From positions 418,501 to 482,500 of the forward strand of contig JAZDSV010000002.1 of assembly GCA_036784855.1 (NCBI GenBank): a stretch of DNA of 64,000 nucleotides, written 5' to 3'. Of the stretch, positions 1 to 12,182 are shown piece after piece. The notes under the pieces were generated by a model. That model had not been told where the DNA came from and made no database searches. It saw only the letters and a program-made list of their open reading frames with translations. The DNA is from Aphelidium insulamus. Lineage: Eukaryota; Aphelidiomycota; Aphelidea; Aphelidiaceae. The position numbers were made by a program, and so were the translations under genes. Numbering within the stretch: the first letter of the stretch is position 1; every line of letters starts with the position of its first letter.

Positions 1-2660
1 TTGATGCGCCAACCTGACAATACCATCGGTCAGCTCTCTTCTGCGGCAAGAGTCGGCATGCCTCGGCAAGTCCACCAGACACTGAATTGTGCCACGTAAA
101 TCATCCACCAAGCTGCTGATCAAATCGTCAGACTCGGCAAAAACCTGTTGCAAATTTGCCAGTGACTGCGTCTCATAATGCGATGACAGTGAGGCGCTCT
201 GTTGTTCGTGCTGACCGTCACCATAGACACTCTCTGGCGCATATTGCCCCGAGGACTTGAATCCCATGCCATGCGCTGCAAACGCGCCCACAGTGGTCGT
301 CTGTGTCAAGGAAATCTCTCCGTGCTCTTCATCGAGAATGCAAAACTCTTGCAAACACAAGTTTGTCGGCACCCATTGCAGATCCAAGTCGCGCTTCTCG
401 GTACTCCTGCGAAACACCCATGGACCGCCCGAAGAATCGCAGTTGGAAGCACGCTCCAGTAGTGAGTCATGAATACACTGATAGTGCTGCAGCATGTGTT
501 GGCACACATCGACTTGCGCAGCGGCCGCTGACTGATCAAAGTCTTCCATGTTGCTGAACATTCCAGCCATGCCGGCGACCAACTTGACGCTGGATGATGT
601 GTCCGTCGTCGGACTTGACGTAGTAATGTTTTGCGTATGGGCAGATAATGCGCGAATAGCGGATAGTAAGGCGTTTTCGTGCGATATGAAATGCCGCAAG
701 AGCTTTATGGGGACTTGTAGCGCGTATGGCGATTCAAAGAGCAATTCACGAGTCTTTAATTCTCGATGATGCCTTGTTGGCACATTGTATCGACGACTGA
801 ATGCCAGGCGAAATGAGGAGATTTGTTCGTTCAATCCAGATAAGTCTTCTTTCATTGACTAATTTATGGAGTTACTTGAAAATCAAGTAATCCTAAACAT
901 ACCGGGAAAATATTGACGCTGACTTGCCCAATTATGGCTCCACCGCTCGCCTTGAATGTACCGATTTGTAAAGATTCTGGAGCAAACAGGTTTGCAGTAA
1001 TGCTCTTTGTACCCGTTGATATCCCAGTGTACACTGCAGCTTCAAAAGACAGACGCTTACTCGGCATCGCCGCACTAGCTTCGATACCCGACAGCAGCTG
1101 GAGTTCGCTGCATTCCACGAACGCAAACGCTTGACTTTCAGCTGGGCTGACTTCAGTTACCGTAAGAGAAATGCTGCCATAGCCGGCAACGTAATGATGT
1201 GCTTCAATGCGGTAGTCACCGGAAAATGGATACGTCGCCTTGACCGTAACCGGCACGAGAAACTCGGCGTACGAGTGATCCTTCACGTCCGTCAATTCTG
1301 TGCGGGACACTTCGCGCCAGTACCAATTGGATGGCCGTTGCTCTTCCACCGTGCGCTCAAACACAATGAAGAATATCTGGGCAGCGGAGGGCAGGCCGCC
1401 GACAGAGTTGTCGGAGAACGTGTTCATCATCTTGGACGCAAAAGTGGCCGACTGCGTAGCATAGATCGACTTCAGCAAGGCCGAGTCCAGCGTGCACGAG
1501 ATGCACAAGTCAAATGCGTGTACGAGGATAGTTGAATGCTCCTGCGCTGCCTTTTTAGACGAGATATCGACCGAATGTGGGCGATACAATATTCCACTGG
1601 CGCTGGATGGCGGACGATCATCCTCATCGGTGTCTTTGCTGGGTGCAACTGGTGCTCCAGCTGTCTACAAGTGCATTCCATTAGATTGTAAACTGTTTGA
1701 GTGCCGTGAATGCCTACCTCTTGCTTGATGTGAGATACATGAGGAGGGGCGGCGTCACTATCGTGGGCCAGCAAGTTGGCATCACGGTCCAAGTCTGATG
1801 CAGGCTCGAACAAGTGCTTCATTTGCGACACTAAACCTCGCAGCGATTCCTTAATGGCCGTCACCTCGCTGACCATCTGGGCATTGGGCGGTGCGGGCGG
1901 ACAGTCTGCAGGCGGCAAGTGGAGCGGCGCATCTTGATTTGGAACCGCTGTTGTGGTATCCGCGGCGGCAACTGCTTGAGAATCGGGAGCATTGAGTGCC
2001 AGTGATTCCTGGAGGCTTCTTGTCAACTCGTAGATCATTTGCCGCTGCTGCACATTCTTGGAGTGCAGCCGCCGCAATACACTGCGCAGCCGTATCGATG
2101 CGGTCATTGCACGGTGCCACTCGTGCAGTACCGCATTGCCCGCGCCATCGTTGCCGGCAGTGTCCGCCGATGCAACGGACTCGCGCGATCCGCCATCAGA
2201 CAGCGACGCCATCAGCTCCAGAACACTAGTGGGCGATGCGACCACTTGCAATACATCAAATGCAGCCGCGCATGACGGCTCTGCGCGTCTACTTGCTGGC
2301 ACAAACCGCAGCTCCGTGGTGGACAAGAGTAGCCAGCACGCCAGCGGCTCACCACGTCGGCGCGACTGCACAATGTAATAAGTATTTACATGGATTATGA
2401 AGTGGTCTACATGTGATTTGCGTGCAAGGTACACGTACGCTGGCCGAGTGCTTGAAGCAGAACATTAAGTGGCCCTTCAGGAGGAACCAGCGACGCTTGT
2501 AGGGCGACGCAGAGCCGGGATCAGCCTCGGTCGCCACTTGATCGTCCGCGGTCTCACGCATCCACAGCCATCCCGTCATATCCACATCGTCGCTGGACGT
2601 GTCGGCACCACCGGCAGCCGCTGAGTAGTCCACAACTTGCGCTTCATTTAGCCATCGCAT
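1..2660 (-). CDS. INPP4-like inositol polyphosphate 4-phosphatase with N-terminal PH domain (3' end outside window)
   Basis: Four exons give 830 residues before the left edge; introns at 2366-2438, 1665-1717 and 859-902 all keep frame. The start is the ATG at 2660, giving MRWLNEAQ. Residues ~30-110 look like a PH domain (TGWLWMRE, then YKRRWFLLKG), which would bind phosphoinositides. A long linker follows with Ala/Pro-rich stretches, then a beta-rich C2-like part (~250-540). Near residues 670-720 I see LQWVPTNLCLQ and TTVGAFAAHGMGFKSSGQ, which match from memory the conserved block ahead of the catalytic domain of type I/II PtdIns(3,4)P2 4-phosphatases. The CX5R catalytic loop must lie to the left of position 1, so activity cannot be judged. 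A PH domain at the N-terminus differs from the human proteins. Family call is fairly sure; substrate is inferred. Confidence 0.75.
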
Positions 2661-3141
2661 TTGTGTATGCACTGGATACGTGTGATAGGAGAAAATTGCC
2701 CCTGAAAATTGTGGCCAGCAAAAAATCACTTGTGCAACAAATTTTTTTTTATTTTTGTTTTATGCAACAAATTGCATGTCAGACGTTGCTCGCGTCACAT
2801 GCAACGAAATAAAAGTTTGTTCTTTGATTAGTACCAGCATGGTCTCTTCGGAGATTCAAAGTTCAGAGTCGTGCGAAAGAGAGCAGTTTGTCGTAGTTAA
2901 TCGCAACCTGATGTATTATAATCCAGCGCTGCATTACAATACTGGATCCCCTATTAAGTAGTTTCCCTGGATGGCTGGTTTGTACACACAGCACGCTCAT
3001 CTTGAGACTGCAATCAACTAACTTGCAAAAGTTAGAGCTATTTGCAAAGATAAAGATAAATATGTGCACTGCCTTTGCCAACTAATTGTGTGAACATCAT
3101 GATCTCCCCCTGACGTGCTTTTCTTTAACGCGAAAAAAATA
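2661..3141. other. Intergenic, shared upstream region
   Basis: AT-rich spacer between the divergently transcribed INPP4-like gene and the first small secreted-protein gene. A T-run lies near 2741-2760. No convincing open frame or RNA gene was seen. Confidence 0.5.
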
Positions 3142-3968
3142 ATGATCAGCGCCAAGATTATCGCGTGGCACGCGGCGATCTTCTGCCTGACGCCGCGTAC
3201 TGCACTGTCCATGCCCATGGATAGTCCAGGATCGCGATCCATGAGCATCATGTATGGCGATTCTGCGCGATCACGGTCAACCCGCTCTATGGGGTCGGCA
3301 TACTCAGGCGATGGCCCTCATTTTGATGTCGGCGCATTGTGGAAGGCTCTCTGGCGCGTCGCTGATGAACGGAATAGCGGAGAGTTCCGTAGGATACAGT
3401 CAGTACCAAGTGCGTTATGCCAAACTAGTGCACTACATATATATTTAACGTGTATACACTACATATTCACTAACACGAACAACAAGACTTTATTTTCAAC
3501 GATGACGGCGACAATGACGGCGACGATGATAGCGCGCCGGCACGTGGATTGCACGCGTCCGCGAGCTCCAGCGAGGTTACGGATAGCAAACGAAAATTGC
3601 TATCACCGAAGAGCGACGGAAAACGCTTGTTGCAGAAGTCGGCAAGAAGTACCCAGTTGAAGGCTCTAGTCACAAAAACGCCGCGATGTACTCGTTCACA
3701 ACGTGGATCGAGTGCATCGTTGGTATCGTTGCCAGGCGTGCGTAGTGAATCTCCGCGTTCCGCAACAATTAGTTGTAGAAAAGTTTCACGCGATAATTGG
3801 CGACAATCCGTTACTCCCTTCAGCTCGCACCCGCTAATAGTTGGGGCAGAAGGAGGCGAAAAAGTATCAGACGACGACGATGACGACGACTACTGGCCTC
3901 AATACATGGCCCCATTACATGACGACAGATCGCGTCAGTCAACAGGCGATGAGCCTCCGTCATTTTAG
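3142..3968 (+). CDS. Predicted small secreted protein, acidic C-terminal tail
   Basis: Two exons (3142-3409, 3487-3968; 77-nt intron with a GTGCGT donor and a CACTAAC branch-like site) give 249 residues. The N-terminus MISAKIIAWHAAIFCLTPRT has a hydrophobic core and is followed by ALSMPMDS, like a signal peptide with cleavage before MPM. The mature part is Ser/Arg-rich, with an Asp/Gly run right after the splice junction (FNDDGDNDGDDD) and a run of seven Asp near the C-terminus followed by YWPQY. No domain recognised. The downstream neighbour has the same plan (signal peptide, MPM, one phase-1 intron), so the two may be distant tandem relatives. Secretion is predicted from the N-terminus only. 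Confidence 0.55.
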
Positions 3969-4094
3969 TCAAATACATAAACAACATCAATATTTTAAGA
4001 TATTTCAATATTATACAACAATTTTATAAAAACAACGTTTAAATGTTGCGCTCGTGCGCGTGAAATATCAATTTTTTCTTTGTGCCCTGCCAAT

Positions 4095-4569
4095 ATGAGA
4101 ATCGCGCTATTGGCCGCCGTGTTGCTTGTCAGCGCGGCGATGGCGATGCCAATGCGTCGCACAAAATCGCTAGACAGAGGCCTCTCCGACACGATAGAAA
4201 CTTGTGCCGATGAGCGGTGGCCGCACCTAGAGTCTAGTCGCTCAGACCCGGGTATGTATGCCGCGTATCACGTCAAATATATGTATTCAATCCACATTCA
4301 ATAACATGTGCACCGCAGCCATCGCGCACCCCCGCTCCGGTCTACCACCCAGGCACCCGGGGACATATATGGACGCTAGGCGCCGCATTTGGCGTGCCAA
4401 TGATAACAGAGAAACGATCGTCTCCGCACAAGGAGACTTAATAAAGGCGGCGGGGATTACCGTGAAGCAGCACGACAGCGACACTGCTAGTACAGCGTCG
4501 AGTACACAGGCCGCCAGTGATGGATACCCAGGCCACGACGACGATAATATCGGTCTATCTGTATACTAG
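4095..4569 (+). CDS. Predicted small secreted protein
   Basis: Exons 4095-4251 and 4319-4569 (67-nt intron, GTATGT donor, phase 1) give 135 residues. The N-terminus MRIALLAAVLLVSAAMA is a textbook signal peptide with a likely cut before MPMRR. The mature chain is hydrophilic with many Arg, Ser and Asp, one Cys, and an Ala/Ser/Thr-rich stretch near the end. Nothing in it is recognised. It lies 126 bp after the preceding secreted-protein gene in the same orientation and shares its layout, which suggests a tandem pair. Role unknown; candidates are secreted effector-like or wall-associated proteins, but nothing in the sequence decides this. Confidence 0.6.
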
Positions 4570-4611
4570 TGCACAAAAGATGATATTGTATATTGCTGCA
4601 CCCATTTGATA

Positions 4612-5259
4612 TTACGTTGACCAGTCTGACCACGAGCCGCGATAGTTGCGCACTCTGTGGATATATCGTAGCCATATGTAGATGTGACATGGTATACCAC
4701 ACACACACGCACCGCTTGTAGCCCAGATTGCGGGCAATGTCCATGGCCATCTGCGAACGCTTGCCCGATAAGCAGTATGTAATCAGGGAACTAGTATCCT
4801 TGTCCATGGCATCCACACCGTACGCCTTGCGAAAGTCGGCCTGACCCATACTGAGTGCATTCTGGAATTCCCCGACTGCTGGCAGTTAGGGAGCCGAGTG
4901 AGAGCAACTACTACTTCACACTCTGGCTTACGCGGGATATTGTGGGAAGTTGGAATGGAGCCTGCATTGGTGAGTACAAGTACTATACCGTAGCCAGCCA
5001 GTTGATGTATATGCACTACACCCATACCGCTAGCAACCTCCCGTGGCTCGCGCACGTCCAGCAGGCGAAGATCGGCGCGCTTGGAACGGATAAGGGACAT
5101 CAGTTCCTCTTTGGTCACGTCCTGACCGGTGAGCCACGCGTCGCCCGCAGCAGCAGCAGCATTTCTCGCGGAGGTACTAGTGGATAACAACGCGGCGCGG
5201 CACCCCTGCACCAGACGGTTCGACACGGCCACACGCGACGGTATTGCCTTGATCATCAT
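4612..5259 (-). CDS. Single-domain rhodanese (thiosulfate sulfurtransferase), probably mitochondrial
   Basis: Four exons give about 156 residues. The first ~35 residues are basic and Ser/Ala-rich without acidic residues (MMIKAIPSRVAV, then LLSTSTSARNAAAA), as in a mitochondrial presequence. A single rhodanese domain follows: LLDVREPREVASG, SIPTSHNIP, NALSMGQADFRKAYG, the active-site loop ITYCLSGKRSQMA with its catalytic Cys, and the typical ending NYRGSWSDW. Such proteins move sulfane sulfur from thiosulfate or persulfides to thiols. Introns have GTATGG, GTAGTA and GTGCGT donors; the third acceptor joins GYK to RVRNYRG, which restores the family's C-terminus. The upstream gap to the following plus-strand frame is short. 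Confidence 0.85.
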
Positions 5260-5352
5260 TACAGTACGTCTACACTACACCTTTGTAGTGTATTGTTGTT
5301 CACGTGCATTGATCCAGCGACTGTGTGCCGAGTCCTTTGCCACGACAAACAC

Positions 5353-5667
5353 ATGGGTGAGTCACCCGGCCACACTTCCACGTGGTTCGACACGTCACAT
5401 GCACAGCTACATAAGGAGCGTGTTACACTTGTTACAGATATACATATACGCCGTATGCCACTCAACATCCAGTACCGTAGGCGCGCTCCGGCTCGCCACA
5501 CAAGAGCCCGTCACCACAATGGCCACAAAGTTCCTCTGCGCAGCCGCCTGCTAGCCAAACCACGGCGCCGCCATCGCAGACGCGCCCGGGGACTGCCGCT
5601 GTGGCACGCTGTTAAGCTGCGTGTGGCGCGTGTCAAGCGTGCCATGAAGTCACGTTCCAGGCACTAG
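5353..5667 (+). CDS. Short Arg/His-rich open frame, doubtful gene
   Basis: An uninterrupted 104-codon frame ends in a strongly basic stretch (RRRHRRRARGLPLWHAVKLR). The last ~48 residues share the spacing HK-x7-LAK and a later W with ribosomal protein eL39, but the invariant RRHWRRTKL ending is missing, so I do not make that call. A GTGAGT right after ATGG at 5353 could be a splice donor, which would change the N-terminus. Could be chance coding in a GC-rich stretch. Confidence 0.25.
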   Translation: MGESPGHTSTWFDTSHAQLHKERVTLVTDIHIRRMPLNIQYRRRAPARHTRARHHNGHKVPLRSRLLAKPRRRHRRRARGLPLWHAVKLRVARVKRAMKSRSRH

Positions 5668-5797
5668 TCACTCCCTCTCATGGTCCTCAAGAAGCACTCT
5701 GTAGCAATAGATTATATAGATTGTATAGCACTGTTGGATATACCACTTTCTACTGTGCACATAAGGCTGCATATGCACTACTGCACTGCCAAGTGTT

Positions 5798-5826
5798 CTT
5801 AGTAGTAGTAGTAGTAGTAGTAGTAG
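5798..5826. repeat. (TAG)n microsatellite
   Basis: About nine TAG copies upstream of the Iml1 gene, in a 288-bp intergenic stretch that otherwise shows only a short imperfect duplication (5827-5852 and 5904-5930, core CAAGTGCAGTGCC then CAGACACAG). Confidence 0.85.
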
Positions 5827-5955
5827 CAAGTGCAGTGCCGGCCAGACACAGAACAGTCCACAAGTGTACTACATAGATAACACTATGCATGAAGGCCCAC
5901 CCACAAGTGCAGTGCCAGACACAGCGCAGTGAGAGATCAGTGTCACAGCCAGCAC

Positions 5956-8900
5956 ATGCAATCACGGCTGCAGTGGACGCGTCTGTCGCTCTGGGTCCAC
6001 GATGATCGCTTCTCCACGAGCGCGCTGGTGGTGAATGCCGAGTGTTTTGCCGGCGGAGTGGCCGCGGGAGAGTTGCTGCTCCTGCGCCTGCAGTCCGCCA
6101 CTGCGGCCCCCGGTCCACGTGATGATGGGGCGGCTGCAATGGACAATGCCGCCCCTACCATGCACGGCGCCACTGACCATGCTAACGGCATGGTTGACGG
6201 CGTGCACCGTCTGCTGGAGCGTGATGCAATTCTCCTGCAGGCCAACTTGATGTCGCATGAGCCAGCTAGCACCGCGACTGCGCCTCTGCCCGGCCCGCGG
6301 TCATCCCAGCTCCAGATATCGGTGCATGGCAGCGTGGCCACCCGGTTCCGCCTGCAGGCACGCAAAGATATCTGGGTTGCGCGTGGTGTCGATTGTCGGT
6401 CGGTGCTGGCCGACTACGTGGAGCTGACATTTCGGGATCAGGTGGGGTTCATGTGTACAAGCCAGGCATATGTGCTGTCCACTGATGCCGACAGTACATT
6501 GGCCGCGGCGACATGTTTCGCCTAAAGAACCATTTGCTCAACTCTTGCCTGCACATCGGTCAGAAGGTGACGTTTGGCGGGTGCTTGCGTGCGCAGATAA
6601 AGGAGATTTATGTCAGCGGGCGCTCAGTCCAGTCTGGTATGCTGATATCAGGTCCATACAAGTTCATATGAAATAATAATTTTGCTCAGGCTGGATGCAC
6701 AAGTCGGCCAAGGCCATCTTTCGGTCAGAGTCGGCCAAGTATTTTATATTCTTGCAAATGTCCAGCGAAATGTGGGAGCTGGACGAGTCTGGAGAACTGT
6801 TTCTTGAAAAGGCCGTTCTCGGATTCTTGCCCGAGCTGTTTCAGCGGTATTTGCAATGCCTACAAATTGTGCATCTGTTGATATGCATAGATGGAAGCGT
6901 CTGGGGACCAACCACGTGGTTTCCATCGTCCTGTTTTCCCGTGTGATATACGATGATGACGACGTGGCAAGGTTTGGACTCGATCGTCATCCCGCCGTCC
7001 TCCGATCCAATGGCGTTCATCACCGTGATTTTTACAAGGTTATCATTGACTGGGAGACGCGGACCGACTGGTCAGAGGTCCTGCCGGCCATTCGCAAGGA
7101 GAGTTTCATGTTTCGACGGCACATACTGGAAAATGTCATTTCCATTGATAATTCTACGTCAACAGAGACCTCAAATGAAACCAGGCTCATTGGCCAGATT
7201 GCGCCCGCGATACACGGAAATATGCTTGAAGCTGTCAATTTAGCGCTGAACATTTTTGACAAGCACTATATTGACCGAGATTTGTCACGCACTGGTCTCT
7301 CAGTTGTGGTGGTTACACCGTCCAATGGACTGTTTGATGCGCCGCGGCAACTCATCAGACTCACCACCGAGCGCATGATTGAAGATGGAATCGGCTTGGA
7401 TCTGGTATGCTTGACGGCGCCGCCGCTCTTCTGCTCTCCCATTTTCCGCTTCAAAGCCCATGCACTGGACGCAGACATGCGAGCCCAGTTTGAGACACAG
7501 TCAGGTGCACAGAAACGCAAGAGTCAGCTGACCGAATCCATTAATGCCCGTAAGTTTAATAATGCACATGTATGCTGAGGGTTTCTCACTCATCGCACCA
7601 GAGCGATACCCGGACCGGTCGCAGCGATCTTCGGGAAGCGCTAGCACATCGCCGATTTTTAAAGAAATGCGCAAACCAGAATTGTTGGACCCGCTCTATG
7701 AAGACGACCCAGCTCCAGGCAAGGTGATGAACACTGAACGTCAAGAATTTTACGCCATTCCCCACTGGATTGATATAAGCTACTATCCATTTTTATCTAT
7801 TCAGCAACATCTGCCGTCGCTCGGTAAACTATCAGGCACCAGCAATTTTATTCCTCGCTGCCGAATGTCTGGCGTGGAGCAGTGTGTTGCGGATGAGCCT
7901 TCTGCAAAGTCTCGGTTATTTCCCGGGGGTTTGACTGTCGGGATTCCGATGCTAAATGATGAAGAGATGGACGCTCATCGGCGAGAAGATCACGACGTCA
8001 AATCTGTGCTCAACGTGGAGTCTGGTCACCTTGCGACCAGTTTCGATTCGAACAAAGGCTCGGCGTGGAGCATTAGAGCCGCTCCCGGGTCGTATGTGCG
8101 CGATGGAGGATTGTCCAAAACGCCAGAGTTTCGAAATGCTCCTGCGAGAAGCAGTGGATGGAATGATGGAGGACTACAACGGCTACGAAGCGACGCCTTT
8201 TCCAACTCGCCGCCCACCAGTAACAATCTGCCTTCAAGCGCGGCGATCTACTTGGGTAAATCTGGGCGAAATAATAGTACCGCTATGCCAAACGCCAGAT
8301 GGAGCCGGGCAAGTTTGCTTTCCATGAACATTCAAGAAAAGGGAGGGCGCTATGTGGATGCCGCTACGGCCTTTGTCACAAAGCATGAAGCCTTGGCAGA
8401 GCTCAGCTCCGTGAGAGAAAGTGAACGGAAGAAGGACGAGGCGCCATCTCGGCCACTGTCGCTTGATGATGTACCCGCTGCCACTTCCCCATTGGTGGAT
8501 TCGAACGCCGAAAACGCCTCGTCGCACCTGCCCATTACCTCCCCGCCGGCAGCAAAAAGTAACTCTGGCAGCCGGAGTGGAGGAAGTGGTCCGTCGTCCT
8601 ATCAGCAGCGGTACACCACGGGTAAAGTTGGGCCCGTCTACATCACCGTTGACCCGTGCAATCCGCGAAAAATTGTGGTGCGCCCCAGTAGTCATCAGCG
8701 TCGCTGGAATCACATATTCCCTCGATTGCTTAATCCCACCTACAAAAACAGCTTGATGAAGTGGGTGTCTCTGTGCTCGCCTGCATGTCTCCCGCTCACG
8801 ACGGACTATTTCCCAACCATGGACGAACTGGCCGAGCTGTTCCAAGAGTACACATACACCATATCACTCAATGAAGATGAACGATCTGCACTGCGGTCAA

Positions 8901-11900
8901 CTTCGTCTCGCACCGAAGTTCTGCTCTTGGAGCTGATATCACAACGACTGGTGCAGGGCTTCCAGCTGGTGGTTCCTCGAGATGACGCTGAGCATAAAGA
9001 GCCGGCCGATACCAGCGCTGATCCTGTGCCCCGTGCTTGGCCGCACACAAGGGTATCACCGCCGTCTTCCACATCTAGAATGTATCAGCAGCTCCAATCA
9101 CAGCCTCAGTATTCTACTTCGTGGCGCGCAGGAATCCCGATTTACAACGAGCAACAGAGCAAGTCAGGCAGTGCCGCGGAGAACGTCGTCCCGCGATTCG
9201 ACCCTGTGGTCAATCTGAACTCGTCATTTACGTCCGCCTACTCGACGCTGATTCCATACTATTTGTCGATGGGCCACCAAGTTCATCGCTTGCTGTTTGA
9301 CCCGTCTGGATCTAACGTGGAGGTGAAGAGATATGTTCGTAGAACTTATTATTCGACGCAAAGCATCAAGTACACGTGCTCAATGTGGCAGAAGCATGCG
9401 AAAACATTCATGGACAGAACTGTAATGTTTGGGTACCCGGCGTCCGTGCACTACAATTGGAACTACCTGGACCATCTCGTTTCGGGCTACCAGGATGATT
9501 TGATTGATTCGCTGCGTTTCTGGAGGACTAGATTTATCTTGATGCCGCAAGAAACACTGTCGCCGGCTACAACGCAATTTTTGAATCCCACTGGAGAGTC
9601 GCTGACAGAAGAGGAATTGCGACTTGCGGGATTTGTAAAATTCTCAGAGGTGTTTCACCGCTCTCGCTACACTGGCGAAAACAGCAGCAGCAGTGCCGGG
9701 CTCAACTCGCAGTCACGTCTAAAGAAAGACGCATTGTCTAGCAGCAGTATTCAGGTCACATTCACAACATTCAACTTGTCGTCGTACGTGGCCAACGAGC
9801 TTCAGAAAAGGCAACGGCAATTAGCCACATCTACATCTCCGCGGGATTCGCCAACTCCCACGCAGAACAAGCGCACGCCCACAGCAGAGGGATTAAATAT
9901 GGACTCTAAACTCAGTTTGATAGCAGCCACCATGCAGAATCCGGTGTACGGGCTGGCAGTCAGCGACAGGCGATGGCATCTGCGATTCTATGAAAAGGTT
10001 TTCGTGGGCATTGATTGCGTTGACTGGCTGGTGCGAATGTTTTCCGACATTGACACTCGCGAGGAAGCAGTCAAGTTTGGCAATTCACTTCTACTACGCG
10101 GCTTGCTCGAACACGTCAACAAGAAGCACCAATTCTTGGACGGACATTATTTCTATCGCATCAGCAAAGAATATGCGGTGCGGCTGCCCAAGGATGACAA
10201 TCGAGGTCCACTGAGTTGGTTCCGATCGGCGACAAAGGGAATTTCCGCGGCGGACCGAACTGCTGTGGAATCGATAGTTCCTGTCGATACGGATCAAAAA
10301 CAACAGATTTTTGACGGTGATGGCGCGGCTGCTGCAGGCAAACCGACCGTACCTTCTGCTGTAACACCTGCAGCTGGACATGAATTGCTTGCAAGAATCG
10401 AGCTGAGTCGCAAAATCATCATTGACGTGGACCCGCAGCGTCGGAGCTACCGGCAGGAGCTCGCCATTCTCCACTACGACACCGTGCACAACCCAAAGAA
10501 CTGCTATCACTTTCATGTGCATTGGCTCGTGTGCACGGCGCGGCTGGTCGAAGAGATGCTGCAGTCATGGAGCCGTGTGGCAGACAAGTGCGGTCTCAAG
10601 CTCGTGGAAGCACCCATTGAGCAGGCTATGGTGAATGGTGGGGACGAGAATCCGTTTCAGAGCCCGCTTGAAATTAAATTGGTCGTGCATCCACCTAAAA
10701 TTGATCGTGAAAAGCTGGCGCTTAAAGCCGTGCAGCTTCCCGAAGAATATTTTGAAGTGGAGTTGCTGAAAAAGTTTGGCTTTTTGCTTGTATGTTCTGC
10801 GCCTAACTTGTATATCACTACTTACTAACTGGACAGGATCTGGAGGCCGACGATCGGTTCCCGGCAGACTTTGTACAGTACTGGCATGCTAGACCGCGGT
10901 TTCAGTACATGCAATTCGTGCACAAATCCGGCGTCGCGTTTATTCAGTTACGATCGCCTGGCGCCGGGTTCTTGTGGATTAACAATCGGCTGCTGGCCTC
11001 GCACGGTCAGTATGGCGGTCTGACCGGCAGGCAGCAATCAGCTATGCATTCACTGTTAGCAGCTTCATCATACGCGCCGAATCCAGACTCGATTCGTCAG
11101 CAGCTTGAAGAATTTTGTGGCTCGACGGATACTCTGTCCCGATTCTGGCAAGAGTGCACGCAGGCACTGCTGACTACGGCCGGCTTGGGCTGCGTGCTGG
11201 ACGACATTGTGGACGACGTGGCTAAAGATGAAACGCAGCTAGTAGTGACGAACCGCGAGCCGGCATCATCCAGTGCCTCTCCGGTGCAGCCCGCAGAAGA
11301 ATCTCCCGACATGACCTCATCAGTCAAGTTGCCGTCCCTATCGTCGCTGAGTTTGAATCTGGCCGCGAATGATGCGGCAAGTGGCAGCGACATTGTGCTT
11401 GGGTCGCCGAGAATGCGAGCATTTTCTGCTGGCACTGGCAAAAGTGCCGAATCGGCTGCCAGCACGTACGAATCCGTGGCCTCTGCGACAACCAGCCCCG
11501 CGTCTGCCACCGGCAGTCCGCGCAAACTACTGAACATCCGCATACCGTCGTTTGCATATGGAGCAGCCGCGCAGCAGTCCAGGAGCAACTCGGCCCGCAC
11601 TGCCGACAGCAGCGACTTTAGCTTGGCGGGAGGCGATGACGCCGCAGCTTCACGACAGCAGGTGTCGGCCGCCAGCACCAGAGGGTCCGACTCGCCACTG
11701 ATGGGTTCCGTGCGACTGTTCCGCGCTCCGTCCGTGAGCGCCACTCCAGCGCTCTCCACGCTGACGACACCCGAAGTCGTCTCCTATCAGACGGCAGGCG
11801 GCCAGAATTCTCGAGCCGCCTCACTGCTGGAGCTGCGATCGGCCGCACCAGCCGGCACCAGCGTCGATCTGTCGCCGGCGGTAGGGCGAGTGAGATACAC

Positions 11901-12114
11901 GGCGGCGGGAAGAACGGCGCGCAAGAAGCGCTCACTGTCCACGGACTTTGTCTCGATGCAGTCCATGTTTGCCGCACCTACGATGGGACGCCACGCGGGA
12001 CGTCATCACAGAAGCCGCACCGTCTCGTCTCAACCCCTCTCACCCGCCACGGCCACCACATCCATGCCAGCACTCCCCGCATTCAAGCATACCGATGATG
12101 ACACGGGAATATAG
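5956..12114 (+). CDS. IML1: Iml1/DEPDC5, GATOR1 (SEACIT) GAP subunit
   Basis: Six exons (introns 6442-6494, 6637-6689, 6847-6890, 7550-7601, 10790-10836) give 1969 residues; every junction keeps frame. The protein begins LSLWVHDDRFS and runs through blocks typical of Iml1: VELTFRDQYIGRGDMFRLK, QIKEIYVSGRSVQSG, KYFIFLQMSSEMWELDE, SIVLFSRVIYDD. A DEP domain lies at ~1245-1335 (WHLRFYEKVFVGIDCVDWLVR, then GHYFYRI), followed by the C-terminal block VQYWHARPRFQYMQFVHKSG and a long Ser/Ala/Thr-rich tail. Within Npr2-Npr3-Iml1 the protein is the GTPase-activating subunit for Gtr1/RagA and so restrains TORC1 at the vacuole when amino acids are scarce. The long low-complexity insert before the first conserved middle block and the tail look disordered and phosphorylatable. 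Confidence 0.93.
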
Positions 12115-12182
12115 TTACGGAAGTATTCTACGTTACATGACATATAACATCCATGACAAGAAATGGAGCTATATTCAGACTA

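Noticed and set aside
853-870. A 17-nt mini-intron in the INPP4-like gene
   Set aside because: A normal 44-nt intron with a GTATGT donor (859-902) gives the same frame with better signals.
5520-5667. Ribosomal protein eL39
   Set aside because: HK-x7-LAK spacing is similar, but the invariant RRHWRRTKL end is absent and spacing to the Trp differs by four.
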